Shown here: positions 7,305 through 15,664 of the stretch, piece by piece
Numbering within the stretch: the first letter of the stretch is position 1
How the letters are laid out: every line of letters begins with the position of its first letter
Source: a virus
Length of the DNA: 56,185 nucleotides
Virus record (IMG/VR): IMGVR_UViG_3300036857_000088
Span: 1-56,185 of that record
Direction: 5' to 3' (one strand)
Notes under the pieces: generated by a model
Databases searched by the model: none
Told to the model about the DNA's origin: nothing
The model's input: the letters and a program-made list of their open reading frames with translations, nothing else
Program-made: the position numbers and the translations under genes

Positions 7305-8024
7305 GTGAGTCTCCGCGTTCTCGAGCTGGGCAACTACGTCGCGCCCGCGTATGCGGGCATGATCCTCGCCGAGCAGGGCGCCGAGGTGGTGAAGTGGACG
7401 GCTACGGGCCGCGATCCCATCCTCACGCTCAAGAAGGGCCGCGAGCTGTGGGCGTGGATCAACCACAAGAAGCGCCTGTTCGACGTTCACCCGCGCACGC
7501 TCGTCGAGCGCCCGTGGGGGCCGATGTCGCCCGACATCATCATCGACAACTTCCGCCCGTCGACGCTCGCCAAATGGGGCATCGACCCGGCCGCGCTCGC
7601 GAAGCAGCACGGTGTCGTGTGGGTGTCACTCCGATCGGAAGTCGGCGAGGTGTCGTTCGACATCCTCGCGCAGCATCGGGCGTGGCGTCACATCGCGCCG
7701 TGGATGCCGTTCTATATCGGTGACACTGCCGCGGGCCTCTGGCTCGCCTTCAAGGCGCTCGCGATGCTCGACCGAGGCCGATACGGGCATTACCCGATCG
7801 GTCACGCCACGTCGCTCGCCAAGCTCGTCGAGGGAGAGCTGGTCGTCGATCGGCCGACGCCAAGCTCCCCCGATCAAGTCGCGTGGGATTGCGACCGCTA
7901 CGGCGTTTCTGGCGACGAGGCGATCGTCGAGTACGGCGACGAGTGGTTCGTCGAACCAGCGCGACATGCTGCGTGGCAGCGCACGCACCTGTGGCACGAC
8001 GGCACCGGGCGCATGACGATCTAG
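7305..8024 (+). CDS. Short class III (CaiB/BaiF-type) CoA-transferase
   Basis: 239 aa, GTG start. The N-terminus VLELGNYVAPAYAGMILAEQGAEVVKW is typical of the family. IIIDNFRP (78-84) follows, then a strand and FDILAQ (118-123), where D119 sits at the usual catalytic Asp position, and FYIGDTAAGLWLA (137-148). Full family members have about 400 residues; this one lacks much of the small domain, yet keeps the active-site region and ends in a neat stop next to the convergent ASCH gene. It would move CoA between carboxylic acids. Acceptor unknown; beta-alanine from PanD is a natural guess. Confidence 0.75.
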   Translation: MSLRVLELGNYVAPAYAGMILAEQGAEVVKWTATGRDPILTLKKGRELWAWINHKKRLFDVHPRTLVERPWGPMSPDIIIDNFRPSTLAKWGIDPAALAKQHGVVWVSLRSEVGEVSFDILAQHRAWRHIAPWMPFYIGDTAAGLWLAFKALAMLDRGRYGHYPIGHATSLAKLVEGELVVDRPTPSSPDQVAWDCDRYGVSGDEAIVEYGDEWFVEPARHAAWQRTHLWHDGTGRMTI

Positions 8025-8491
8025 TCGGCGACCAACGTCGCGAAGCGAAGCGCAAGCGCGAACCGCAGGATTCCCGGCACCGACCAAAGTCCCTGTGCGC
8101 CGCCGACGAGCGCCGCCGGATCAACGCGCCGCACGTCGCCCAAGCGCCACGCGTACCGCGACCCGTTGAAGTCGCAATACTGCCACTGCGCCATACGCTC
8201 GCGCAGATCAATCTCGTCGGCCTCGAGCACGTCGATGACCGACGCCACGGCGATGATGGCGCCGAACGCCAGCTCCGCCGGGTCGATGTCGAGCTGGGAG
8301 CAGGCCATGCGCTCGGCGACGCCGAAGCCGCGCCCCGCGTGGATCGCGAGCGGGCCGCGGTAATGCGTCGACCACGAGCGCGACTCGAGCCACTTGCGGC
8401 CGGTGGCGATGCAGTGAGCCCACGGCTGACGGACGGTCAAAGCGTGCGTGGGGAACGCTGGAGGAGGAAGTGGTTGCATGTGACGCAACAT
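8021..8491 (-). CDS. ASCH-domain protein
   Basis: 156 aa (152 if the second ATG is used). LTVRQPWAHCIATGRKWLESRSW, THYRGPLAIHAG and a beta core ending in RRVDP are typical ASCH (PUA-like) features. ASCH domains bind RNA or other nucleic acids, and some process nucleosides. It is the only minus-strand gene in the left half and converges on the modification cassette (4-nt overlap), so it may be expressed at a different time. I see no strong promoter upstream. A reader or anti-defence role is speculation. Confidence 0.8.
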   Translation of the reverse strand: MLRHMQPLPPPAFPTHALTVRQPWAHCIATGRKWLESRSWSTHYRGPLAIHAGRGFGVAERMACSQLDIDPAELAFGAIIAVASVIDVLEADEIDLRERMAQWQYCDFNGSRYAWRLGDVRRVDPAALVGGAQGLWSVPGILRFALALRFATLVAD

Positions 8492-8525
8492 ATGGATTCC
8501 GGCGCACGCGTCAATTTCGATCTTC

Positions 8526-8557
8526 CTGCTGACCCGGGCGCGTCGACCGCGTAGATT
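8526..8557 (+). promoter_or_regulatory. Family A promoter A3
   Basis: CTGCTGAC (8526-8533), 18 nt, TAGATT (8552-8557). Drives the appendage-protein cluster through an attenuated leader. Confidence 0.75.
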
Positions 8558-8560
8558 GTC

Positions 8561-8580
8561 GGGGACAACTCAGTGACCGA
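8561..8580 (+). promoter_or_regulatory. Conserved leader box of family A operons
   Basis: GGGGACAACTCAGTGACCGA, matching the box at 5109 except at a few positions. Confidence 0.6.
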
Positions 8581-8584
8581 TTCC

Positions 8585-8622
8585 GGCCCGTTGCCGCTCC
8601 CCGAGCGGCCGCGGGCCTTTTT
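8585..8622 (+). terminator. Strong leader terminator / attenuator
   Basis: Outer stem GGCCCG (8585-8590) with CGGGCC (8612-8617), inner stem GCCGCTC (8593-8599) with GAGCGGC (8603-8609), then TTTTT. It stands 24 nt before the first start codon. Confidence 0.8.
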
Positions 8623-8646
8623 CGTCTCCCCTCCCCTCCCCCGCCA

Positions 8647-9384
8647 ATGTCTATCGTCTCGTCGGACCTTCAGTTCTTTTCCGTCGCGAGCGTGCCGACC
8701 GATGACGTTTCCACGTCCGGCGGCGCGATCGACACCACGTCCCGAGCTGCTCTGACGCAGCTCACCGCCAACGCCGCCATCGCGGTCGTGTCGGACGGCG
8801 CGGACACCCGGACCGTGACGGTGCGCGGTCGACTCACCACGGGCGCGATCGACACCGAAGTGCTCACGCTCAACGGCACCACCGAGGTGCTCGGCGCCAA
8901 GACGTGGGAGCGCGTGCTCTCGCTGACGGCGTCCGCCACGAGCGGCACGCGGACGATCACGTGCAAGCAGGGTTCGGGCGGCTCGACGGTCGCGACGATC
9001 GTCCCGAACGAAACCAAGCGCCACATCCAGTTTCAGGGCGCCAGCTCGGGCGCGTCGCCGAGCACTCGCTACGAGAAGCAGTTCGCCAAGAACGGCAACG
9101 GCACGTTGTCGTTGCTGGGCGCGCAGATCACGCTCACGGCAGACCCGGCGAGCAAGATCAAGATTGGGTGCGAGGCCGCCGTCGGTGGCACGACGAGCGT
9201 GGCGAACCGCCTCACGGCGCCCGCGTCGGTGACGTTCGTCGACGACAACGTCGCGATCGGCGTCCCGGGCACCGACCTCGCCGCCGGCGCCGCGTGCCCC
9301 GTGTGGGTGCAACAGTCGCTCGCCGCGAACGACGGCGCGCAAAAGTCGACGTTCACGTTGCAGCTCGCCGGCACCACGGTCTAA
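8647..9384 (+). CDS. Putative virion protein
   Basis: 245 aa, rich in Thr, Ser, Ala and Gly, with alternating beta-like strands (RTVTVRGRLTTGAIDTEVLTLNG). Low charge and composition match tail or appendage proteins. First gene of the A3 operon. The exact role is not recognised. Confidence 0.55.
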   Translation: MSIVSSDLQFFSVASVPTDDVSTSGGAIDTTSRAALTQLTANAAIAVVSDGADTRTVTVRGRLTTGAIDTEVLTLNGTTEVLGAKTWERVLSLTASATSGTRTITCKQGSGGSTVATIVPNETKRHIQFQGASSGASPSTRYEKQFAKNGNGTLSLLGAQITLTADPASKIKIGCEAAVGGTTSVANRLTAPASVTFVDDNVAIGVPGTDLAAGAACPVWVQQSLAANDGAQKSTFTLQLAGTTV

Positions 9385-9668
9385 TGACCCGCGCCGACGC
9401 AGAACAGACGATCCGCGCGACGACGCGCACGTGCCGCGGGCCGATCGAGCCCGAGGCCGCGCGCGTGCGCGACGCGCTCCTCGAGGACGGCCGTGTGGAT
9501 GAAGCGGCCGACGAGGACAAGGCCGGCCGCGCTCGCGGATGCGGCGCCGACTTCAACGACATCGTGTGCGCCGGTCCGCTCGACGGCTCGACGTGCACGT
9601 ACACGTGCCCCCGCTGTGGCGTCACGGGCGAGTACATCGCGCCGTGCTTCACCCTTGGACCGAGCTAA
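9384..9668 (+). CDS. Small zinc-ribbon-like protein
   Basis: 94 aa, start overlapping the previous TAA. The acidic helical N-terminus precedes Cys residues at CGADFNDIVC and CTYTCPRCG, consistent with a C-terminal zinc ribbon. Function unknown. Confidence 0.55.
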   Translation: MTRADAEQTIRATTRTCRGPIEPEAARVRDALLEDGRVDEAADEDKAGRARGCGADFNDIVCAGPLDGSTCTYTCPRCGVTGEYIAPCFTLGPS

Positions 9669-9673
9669 CTCTC

Positions 9674-10117
9674 ATGCCAGTTTACACGATTGAATCCGGT
9701 AACATCTCGCTCGCGGCCGGCACGGCGCTGACGGCGTTGCAGCTCACCACGCCGTCCACGCGCCGCGGCGAATTGATCGAGCTGGGCATTTCGTTCTCGG
9801 ACACGACCGCGACGGACGCGCCCGGGCTCATCGAGCTGCGCACGCAGTCGACGGCGGGCACGTCGTCGTCGTTCACGCCCTCGCCGGACGATCCGGCCGA
9901 GCCGGCGTCGCTGTGCACGGCGCGCAACACGTTCACCGCGGAGCCGACCGACGTGGCGCTCATGTACCCCGGCCCGTGGCGACTGACGCCGGTGGGCGGA
10001 CTGTTCGTGTACCAGTTCGACGGCAAAAAGATTCCCATTTCGACGAGCGTCGGCGTTCGACTGACCTACCCCAACAACCAGTCGAACGTCCGCGTGTACC
10101 TCAAGTTCAAAGAGTAG
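9674..10117 (+). CDS. Putative virion-associated protein
   Basis: 147 aa, beta-rich, beginning MPVYTIESGNISLAAGTALTALQL; no charged clusters. It probably forms a small jelly-roll or decoration protein. It sits between appendage-type genes in the same operon. Confidence 0.5.
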   Translation: MPVYTIESGNISLAAGTALTALQLTTPSTRRGELIELGISFSDTTATDAPGLIELRTQSTAGTSSSFTPSPDDPAEPASLCTARNTFTAEPTDVALMYPGPWRLTPVGGLFVYQFDGKKIPISTSVGVRLTYPNNQSNVRVYLKFKE

Positions 10118-10121
10118 TCCC

Positions 10122-10811
10122 GTGCCTCGTCGGGGCATTCTGACGCGGTCGCGGTTCGGTGCCTCCGCGACCGCGCCGGCTCTCCGCACGTTCAACGCCA
10201 GTCTGTCGTCGGGCACGGAAAACCCGTTGTCCGAGGGCGGCGTTTGGGTCAACGGCGGAACCGTTGGCGGTAGTTGGTACAACTTCCGCAAAAGCGGCGG
10301 CAAGTGCTGGGGCTTGCAAGTTCTCGACGAGCGCGACGCCACCGCGCTCGTTGCCGGCGGCACGTGGGCGACCACCCCGTGGTCGAACCGGCAGTACGCG
10401 ACGGCCACGGTCTACATCGACGGCAACCCTTCGGCGTACTTGCCCGAACTCGAGCTACGGCTCCGCTCGAACATTTCATCGGGCTTTAATAACGGTTATG
10501 AAATCGACTGGCCGATCGCCGGCGGGTTGCAAATCGTCCGGTGGAACGGCGGCGCCGGGTCGTACAACATCCTTCAAGGTGGCTACTCGTCGCCCGCGTT
10601 CACGACCGGCGACGTGGTGTATGCGGAAATCGTTGGCAACATCATCACGGCGAAGGTGAACGGCACGACCGTCGCCACGCTCGACGTATCGCTGTTCGAC
10701 GGCTCCGTCATCGCGAACGGCTCGCCGGGCATGGGCCACAATCACGTCGGCGCGATCGACGGCAGCGAAGCCTTGTACGGCTTTACCGCGTTCGCGGCGG
10801 GCGAGTTATGA
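10122..10811 (+). CDS. Lectin-like (concanavalin-type fold) virion protein
   Basis: 229 aa, GTG start. Its strand pattern (YATATVYIDG, LELRLRSN, GYEIDW, VVYAEIVGNIITAKVNGTTVATLDVS) is that of LamG/concanavalin-like sugar-binding domains. Likely a receptor- or surface-binding appendage. A family relationship to the next gene is plausible from the pattern. Confidence 0.55.
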   Translation: MPRRGILTRSRFGASATAPALRTFNASLSSGTENPLSEGGVWVNGGTVGGSWYNFRKSGGKCWGLQVLDERDATALVAGGTWATTPWSNRQYATATVYIDGNPSAYLPELELRLRSNISSGFNNGYEIDWPIAGGLQIVRWNGGAGSYNILQGGYSSPAFTTGDVVYAEIVGNIITAKVNGTTVATLDVSLFDGSVIANGSPGMGHNHVGAIDGSEALYGFTAFAAGEL

Positions 10812-11653
10812 GCATGCGAATGGGCGGCGCCGCGCGCTCGCGGTTCGGGTACTCGCTCGCCTTGCCCTCGAGCGGTGAGCCAACGCCGAGCGGCACGATT
10901 CTGTTCGACATGCGCGCCGGCGGCGCTCAAGACCTGCAAGCGATGACCACGACGGCGCAGGTTGACGCCGCGTTCACGGCCACGGGTGGCGACTTCAATG
11001 ATTCGCAAAACCTCTGCACGACCGCCATTGACCTGAACTACAACGGGAGCGGGAAGCACGCGATCCGGTTCGACTGGTTGCAGAACCTGTCAGGCAGTGG
11101 GCCGACAGGTACAGACAGCACGACGCTCACCTACTTCCACACCCCCGGCCCGCCGAGTAATCCGTTCTGCTTCTCATACATCGGCCATCTCGGCAAGACG
11201 CCGACCGGCGGCGGGCTGGGAAGCGTTGGCGTTTTCAATCCCGTGGATTTCACGGGCGGCAAAAAGCAAGTGCTGTTCTATCGCGCCAACGATGATGGAA
11301 CCGACCGGCTGTACTTGGTCTGGCCGGCACAAGACCCGGCCGACCAAAACTTCACGTGGTCGATCGACGGAAGAAACTTTAATGACGAATTTCTAGGGAT
11401 CGACTTCGGTGTCGGCGTCGACGTGCGCTGGACGTACCGTCTCACGGCCGCGTCAAGTTCGTCGGCGTCTGACGGCAAAATCGAAGTGTGGCGGAACGGC
11501 GTGAAGGTGATCGACGAGCAACACGCGGCCGGTGGCAGTCCGAACGGCATCGGGAATCTCGGCTTTCAGCAAGTCGAACTCTGCACGACTCGCCGTCGTG
11601 TGTTGCAAGACGAGTCGGAGTACATGACGGACCTCGTCGCGTGGAAGCCGTAG
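10808..11653 (+). CDS. Lectin-like virion protein
   Basis: 281 aa; ATGA overlap. It contains ILFDMRAGG, an Asn/Gly-rich core, and strands such as WTYRLTAASSSSASDGKIEVWRNG(V)KV, again the pattern of LamG-type beta sandwiches. Part of the appendage cluster upstream of terminase, an unusual place for adhesins. Confidence 0.5.
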   Translation: MSMRMGGAARSRFGYSLALPSSGEPTPSGTILFDMRAGGAQDLQAMTTTAQVDAAFTATGGDFNDSQNLCTTAIDLNYNGSGKHAIRFDWLQNLSGSGPTGTDSTTLTYFHTPGPPSNPFCFSYIGHLGKTPTGGGLGSVGVFNPVDFTGGKKQVLFYRANDDGTDRLYLVWPAQDPADQNFTWSIDGRNFNDEFLGIDFGVGVDVRWTYRLTAASSSSASDGKIEVWRNGVKVIDEQHAAGGSPNGIGNLGFQQVELCTTRRRVLQDESEYMTDLVAWKP

Positions 11654-11654
11654 C

Positions 11655-13802
11655 ATGAGTCTGCCCGTCATTATCCAGACCGTAACCCCCACGCCCGCGG
11701 ACGGCCAGCCGTCCCTGTCGTTCACGTTCACGAGCGTCGCGGTCGGCCACCGCATCGTCATTGCCGCGCAACGGTTCGACAATGGCAATGACGTAGCGCT
11801 CGTCTTGGGAGACTGCACGAAAACGGGGGGCACGGCCACTCTCGGCCCAATCTCGTTGGACGTGGGCGCGCACACCCCCACGACGAACCCCTGTCAGGCC
11901 GCCGTCTGGTCCGTGTTGGTGACCGGCGCCGGCTCGCTCACCATGCAAGTCGCTGGCAACCACACCAACGACTTCTTTATGGCCACGGGGTACGAGGTGA
12001 GCAGCCTGGATGGGACGCTCGCCGTTGTCGGCACGCCGAGCAGCAATTTCGCCACGACGGGCACCTCGCCTGCCACCTCTGGCAACACGACGCCGGGCGT
12101 TGATGCCCTGCTCATCGCCGCGGTGGCGACCGATCTGGACGCGACGCTGTCGGTGGCCATGGGCAACGGGTTCACGCAGGACTATGCCGTTACCGACGCG
12201 AGTACACACCAAACGGGTTCGACGGGTCACCTCTTACAGAGTGGCGGCGCGGCTATTGGCGGTTCATGGACACTCAGCGGCACCGGGTTCCGCGGCTGGG
12301 CGGCCGTCGTCGTCGCATACGGCGTCGCGGGCGGCGGCGGTGGCGGCGGATCGTCCGCGCCGCCGCGTAAGCCGACGCAAGTCAAGCGCGTGCGCCGAAG
12401 GGCGGCGCCGCGGAAGGCGCCCACGCTGTTGTTCGCCGTGGCGCCGTCCCTCAACATCGTGTCGGCGACCAGCTCGAGCCCGACCGAGTCGCTCGCGTCC
12501 GGCGTTGCCGGGTCGCGGACGATCGCGACCGAGTCCATCGCGGCCGGCATTGTTAGCGCGAGCGTGAGCGCCACCGAGTCGGTGGTGTCAGGCATCACCG
12601 CATCGACGGCGAGCCCGCACGAATTGCTCGCGTCGGCCGTCGCCACGACGACGCTGGCAACCGAGTCGCTCGCCGGACCAGTCGGCACGATCGCGCCGGC
12701 CACCGAATCGCTCGCGCTCGCGTCGTTCGCGCTCGTGACGCCGCACGAGTGGACTATGTCCATTGCCGGCACCGTCGCGTCGCCGACCGAGTCAACGCTC
12801 GGCGTCGCCGGCACCGAAGTCGCGCCGTGGGAAGCCGGCGGCACCACGGTCGCGCCGTTCAAGCCGGTGCACCAAGTCAAGCGCAAGCCACGCAAGGCGC
12901 CGCGCAAGCCGACCCTCGTGTTGTTCACGCTCGTGCCCGCGAACGCGACGGTGTCGGCGACCAGCTCGAGCGCGTACGAGTGGACCGCGCCGATCGTCAC
13001 CGTCGCACGCCCGAGCCCCACCGAGTCGCTCGGTCCGTCCGCGCTCGCCACCGTCACGTCGGCCACCGAGTCGCTCGCACGAGCGGCCGGCACGGCCACG
13101 TCGCCCGACGAGTCGGTGCTCGGCGTCAACGCGCTCGAGCTGTCGCCGCACGAGTCGACCGCGCCGTCGAACGCGGTGTCGGGCTCCGAGGTCACGCCGT
13201 TCGAGTCGGTCGGGCCGATCGCGAACGCCGTTGCGGCGCCGACCGAGTCGGTGTCATCGGCAAGCGCCACCACGATCGCGCCGGACGAGTCGATCGCGTC
13301 GCCCATCGGCACGAGCGACACCGCGACCGAGTCGCTGTCGTTGCCGGCGGGTGCCACCGTCACGCCGTTCGAGTCGACCGCGTCGTCGACTGGCGGGGTG
13401 GCCGGGTCTGTCGTCACGCCGTTCGAGGTGCTCACGCCCACGGCTGGCGCGCTCGCGATCCCGAGCGAGTCGGCCAGTCAGCTCGCCGGCGCGAACGTCA
13501 CGGCGTTCGATTCGCTCGCGAGCATCGCAGGGGCGACGACCGGCGCGCACGAGTCGATTGGCCGCACGATGGCCGCCGCCGCGAGCGCCACCGAGTCGCT
13601 TGGCGGTGTCCGGTCGCCCGCGTTCGTGTCGGCCATGGAATGGCTCGGCCGCATGACGGCGACGATCGTCGGCGCGTTCGAGCTACCGCCGCCGCCGTCC
13701 ACGCAAATCATGCGCGCGCTCGCCGTGCGCGTACTCACCCGCGGCGTCTACGTCCGCACCCTCACGCGACCCGTGCGCTTGCACAACATCACCGAGGTGT
13801 AA
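11655..13802 (+). CDS. Large repetitive virion or surface protein
   Basis: 715 aa. Residues 1-225 form a beta-rich domain ending in a Gly run (GGGGGGG). Residues from about 230 to 680 consist of two modules, each opened by a very basic segment (QVKRVRRRAAPRKAP and QVKRKPRKAPRKP) and then many degenerate repeats of about 15-16 residues built on T-E-S-(L/I/V)-x. The basic C-terminus (VLTRGVYVRTLTRPVRL) closes it. Length variation by repeat gain or loss is expected. Role inferred from position: appendage or fibre. Confidence 0.6.
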   Translation: MSLPVIIQTVTPTPADGQPSLSFTFTSVAVGHRIVIAAQRFDNGNDVALVLGDCTKTGGTATLGPISLDVGAHTPTTNPCQAAVWSVLVTGAGSLTMQVAGNHTNDFFMATGYEVSSLDGTLAVVGTPSSNFATTGTSPATSGNTTPGVDALLIAAVATDLDATLSVAMGNGFTQDYAVTDASTHQTGSTGHLLQSGGAAIGGSWTLSGTGFRGWAAVVVAYGVAGGGGGGGSSAPPRKPTQVKRVRRRAAPRKAPTLLFAVAPSLNIVSATSSSPTESLASGVAGSRTIATESIAAGIVSASVSATESVVSGITASTASPHELLASAVATTTLATESLAGPVGTIAPATESLALASFALVTPHEWTMSIAGTVASPTESTLGVAGTEVAPWEAGGTTVAPFKPVHQVKRKPRKAPRKPTLVLFTLVPANATVSATSSSAYEWTAPIVTVARPSPTESLGPSALATVTSATESLARAAGTATSPDESVLGVNALELSPHESTAPSNAVSGSEVTPFESVGPIANAVAAPTESVSSASATTIAPDESIASPIGTSDTATESLSLPAGATVTPFESTASSTGGVAGSVVTPFEVLTPTAGALAIPSESASQLAGANVTAFDSLASIAGATTGAHESIGRTMAAAASATESLGGVRSPAFVSAMEWLGRMTATIVGAFELPPPPSTQIMRALAVRVLTRGVYVRTLTRPVRLHNITEV

Positions 13803-13813
13803 CGAGGTTCCCC

Positions 13814-14176
13814 ATGGCAAAGCCGGTCATTTCCCCGCTCAACGACTTGGACCTCGAGGTGCGGCTCGAGGCCATCGGCAACGATGGCAAGCCGGTGCCG
13901 CTCACGTCCGGCCCGGTCGGCGCGTTCGTCGCGCTCGACAAGACCTCGACCACGCCGCCGGCCGACGCGTCGCTCGTCGCCACGTGCACGTACACCGGCG
14001 CCAAGGGCAAGTGGAAGCTCAGTTTTGCCGGCAGCTCGTTCCAGCCCGCGCTCTTGGCTACGCTGTTTGGCGGTGTGGGCGCGCCGGCGCCGGTCATCAT
14101 CATCGAGGTGCCGCAAAGCGTCCGCCGGTACATCGAGTGCACGTACGCCGACGCGGCGCCGGCCGTCGTCGAGTAG
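13814..14176 (+). CDS. Hypothetical virion-associated protein
   Basis: 120 aa, beta-rich, starting MAKPVISPLNDLDLEVRLEAIGNDG. Composition like a small Ig-like or adaptor protein. Last gene of the A3 operon. Confidence 0.5.
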   Translation: MAKPVISPLNDLDLEVRLEAIGNDGKPVPLTSGPVGAFVALDKTSTTPPADASLVATCTYTGAKGKWKLSFAGSSFQPALLATLFGGVGAPAPVIIIEVPQSVRRYIECTYADAAPAVVE

Positions 14177-14221
14177 GCCGCGTGCCGCGGACGTTCCGTT
14201 GCACGCAATACTGTGACTTTG

Positions 14222-14253
14222 CTGCTGACATCCGCGTGCCGCGGCGTTTCATT
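14222..14253 (+). promoter_or_regulatory. Family A promoter A4 (weaker -10)
   Basis: CTGCTGAC (14222-14229), 18 nt, TTCATT (14248-14253). No leader box or terminator follows. Drives the nucleotidase-to-terminase operon. Confidence 0.55.
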
Positions 14254-14311
14254 GCGGGGGCGGATTTCAGCATTCCCTAAACCGTCACACCCGAACCCGA
14301 CACCGAGACGC

Positions 14312-15367
14312 ATGACCCGACACCAGCCCGACACCGAACGACCGCTTGCCGGCAAGACGATCGCCGTCGACGTGGATTGCGTGTGTTGCGACCTCATGCC
14401 CGCGTGGCTCGAGGCGTACAACCGGACGTACGACGACGCGCTCATGCCGGCCCAAGTGACGGATTGGGACATCACCAAGTTCGTGAAACCGGCGTGCGGT
14501 GCACGCGTGTACGAGCTGCTCACGCCCGAGCTGTGGTACAAAGCCAAGCCGATCGCCGGCGCCCTCATCGGCGTCGAGACGCTCCGCCAGCTCGGCGCGC
14601 GCGTCGTGTTCGTCACCGCCACGTCGATCAACACCGCCGGCGTCAAGCTCGCGTGGCTCCGCCACCATGGGTTCTTGCCCCACGACGGCAAGCCGTACTC
14701 GCTCGACTACATCGAGGCCAACGACAAGTCGATGATCCGCGCCGACGCGATCATCGACGACAAGCTGGAGACGTGCGAGAACTTCAACGGCATCGGCGTC
14801 GTGTTCACCGCCCCGCACAACGAGGGCCGCGACATCGGCATCGGCATGCGCCGCGCCGACTCATGGGCGTCGATCCCCGGCATGATGGTCGCCGCGCTCG
14901 CACCGGGCTCGCTGGTCAACCGCGCCTGTCTCTGTGGCGCCGTGGCGATGCCGGGCTCCAACAAGTGCCCGACCTGCACGCGCCCCCAGCACAAACTCAC
15001 CGGCGCCGGGTTCGTGCCGCTCAACCCGTCGTACGAGACGGGCAAGGAGAAGAAGCCCGAGACGGTGCTCGAAGAAGCGCAGCGGTTGGTGTACGGCGAC
15101 CGCGAGGCCGCCTACTCGCACCCGTTCAACGACTTTCTCCGCATCGCGCGCGTGTGGTCCGGCTACTTGGACGGCGTCAACATCACGCCCGGCGACGTGG
15201 CGCAGATGATGGTGATGCTCAAGAGCTGCCGCGCTCGCGTCGACATCGTCCACAACCGCCCGGTCAAGCGCGACACGCTCGTCGACATCGCCGGGTATGG
15301 GGAGTGCGCCCGCCGTGTGAGCGAGCGCGAGGCCGAGTTGCGCCAGAAGGACGAGGAGGCCGCATGA
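14312..15367 (+). CDS. HAD-family 5'-nucleotidase fused to a DUF6378-like domain
   Basis: 351 aa. Residues 15-190 resemble phage 5'(3')-deoxyribonucleotidases: IAVDVDCVCCD (HAD motif I), VVFVTATS (motif II) and AIIDD (motif IV). A zinc-ribbon linker follows (CLCG ... CPTC, about 209-228). Residues 255-340 (YSHPFNDFLRIARVWSGYL ... DIAGYGECARR) match the helical domain I know as DUF6378. The nucleotidase removes 5'-phosphate from (d)NMPs, fitting the MazG-like enzyme at 2032. Fusion of the parts is the notable feature. Confidence 0.65.
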   Translation: MTRHQPDTERPLAGKTIAVDVDCVCCDLMPAWLEAYNRTYDDALMPAQVTDWDITKFVKPACGARVYELLTPELWYKAKPIAGALIGVETLRQLGARVVFVTATSINTAGVKLAWLRHHGFLPHDGKPYSLDYIEANDKSMIRADAIIDDKLETCENFNGIGVVFTAPHNEGRDIGIGMRRADSWASIPGMMVAALAPGSLVNRACLCGAVAMPGSNKCPTCTRPQHKLTGAGFVPLNPSYETGKEKKPETVLEEAQRLVYGDREAAYSHPFNDFLRIARVWSGYLDGVNITPGDVAQMMVMLKSCRARVDIVHNRPVKRDTLVDIAGYGECARRVSEREAELRQKDEEAA

Positions 15368-15528
15368 AGCGAGTCAAGCATCGCGTCGGCCAGCTCGTGC
15401 TCGTCGCCGTCGCCACCGCGCTCGTCCCGCCGTTCCTCGCGTTCGGCATGCTCGTTGGCGTTGGTCGCGCCGTGGTCAGCACGATGGGCGACTACATCGA
15501 CGCGGTCACCCTCGTCCTCCGAAGCTGA
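15364..15528 (+). CDS. Small single-pass membrane protein
   Basis: 54 aa; ATGA overlap. Basic N-terminus (MKRVKHR) then a hydrophobic stretch of about 25 residues. Unknown. Confidence 0.5.
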   Translation: MKRVKHRVGQLVLVAVATALVPPFLAFGMLVGVGRAVVSTMGDYIDAVTLVLRS

Positions 15529-15532
15529 TCCG

Positions 15533-15664
15533 ATGCGCTGCCTCTGCGATCCCGACCGCCCGTGCAAGACGTGCCGTCAGGCGGAAACTATTGCGTGGTG
15601 CGTCATGGCCGCCGGCATCATGCTCGGGCTCGGGCTCGCGCTGTTGATCCACGGAGTCGGGTGA
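15533..15664 (+). CDS. Small Cys-rich membrane protein
   Basis: 43 aa. Four Cys in CLCDPDRPCKTC suggest a metal knuckle, followed by one membrane helix (AAGIMLGLGLALLIHG). Its TGA overlaps the next ATG. Unknown. Confidence 0.5.
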   Translation: MRCLCDPDRPCKTCRQAETIAWCVMAAGIMLGLGLALLIHGVG

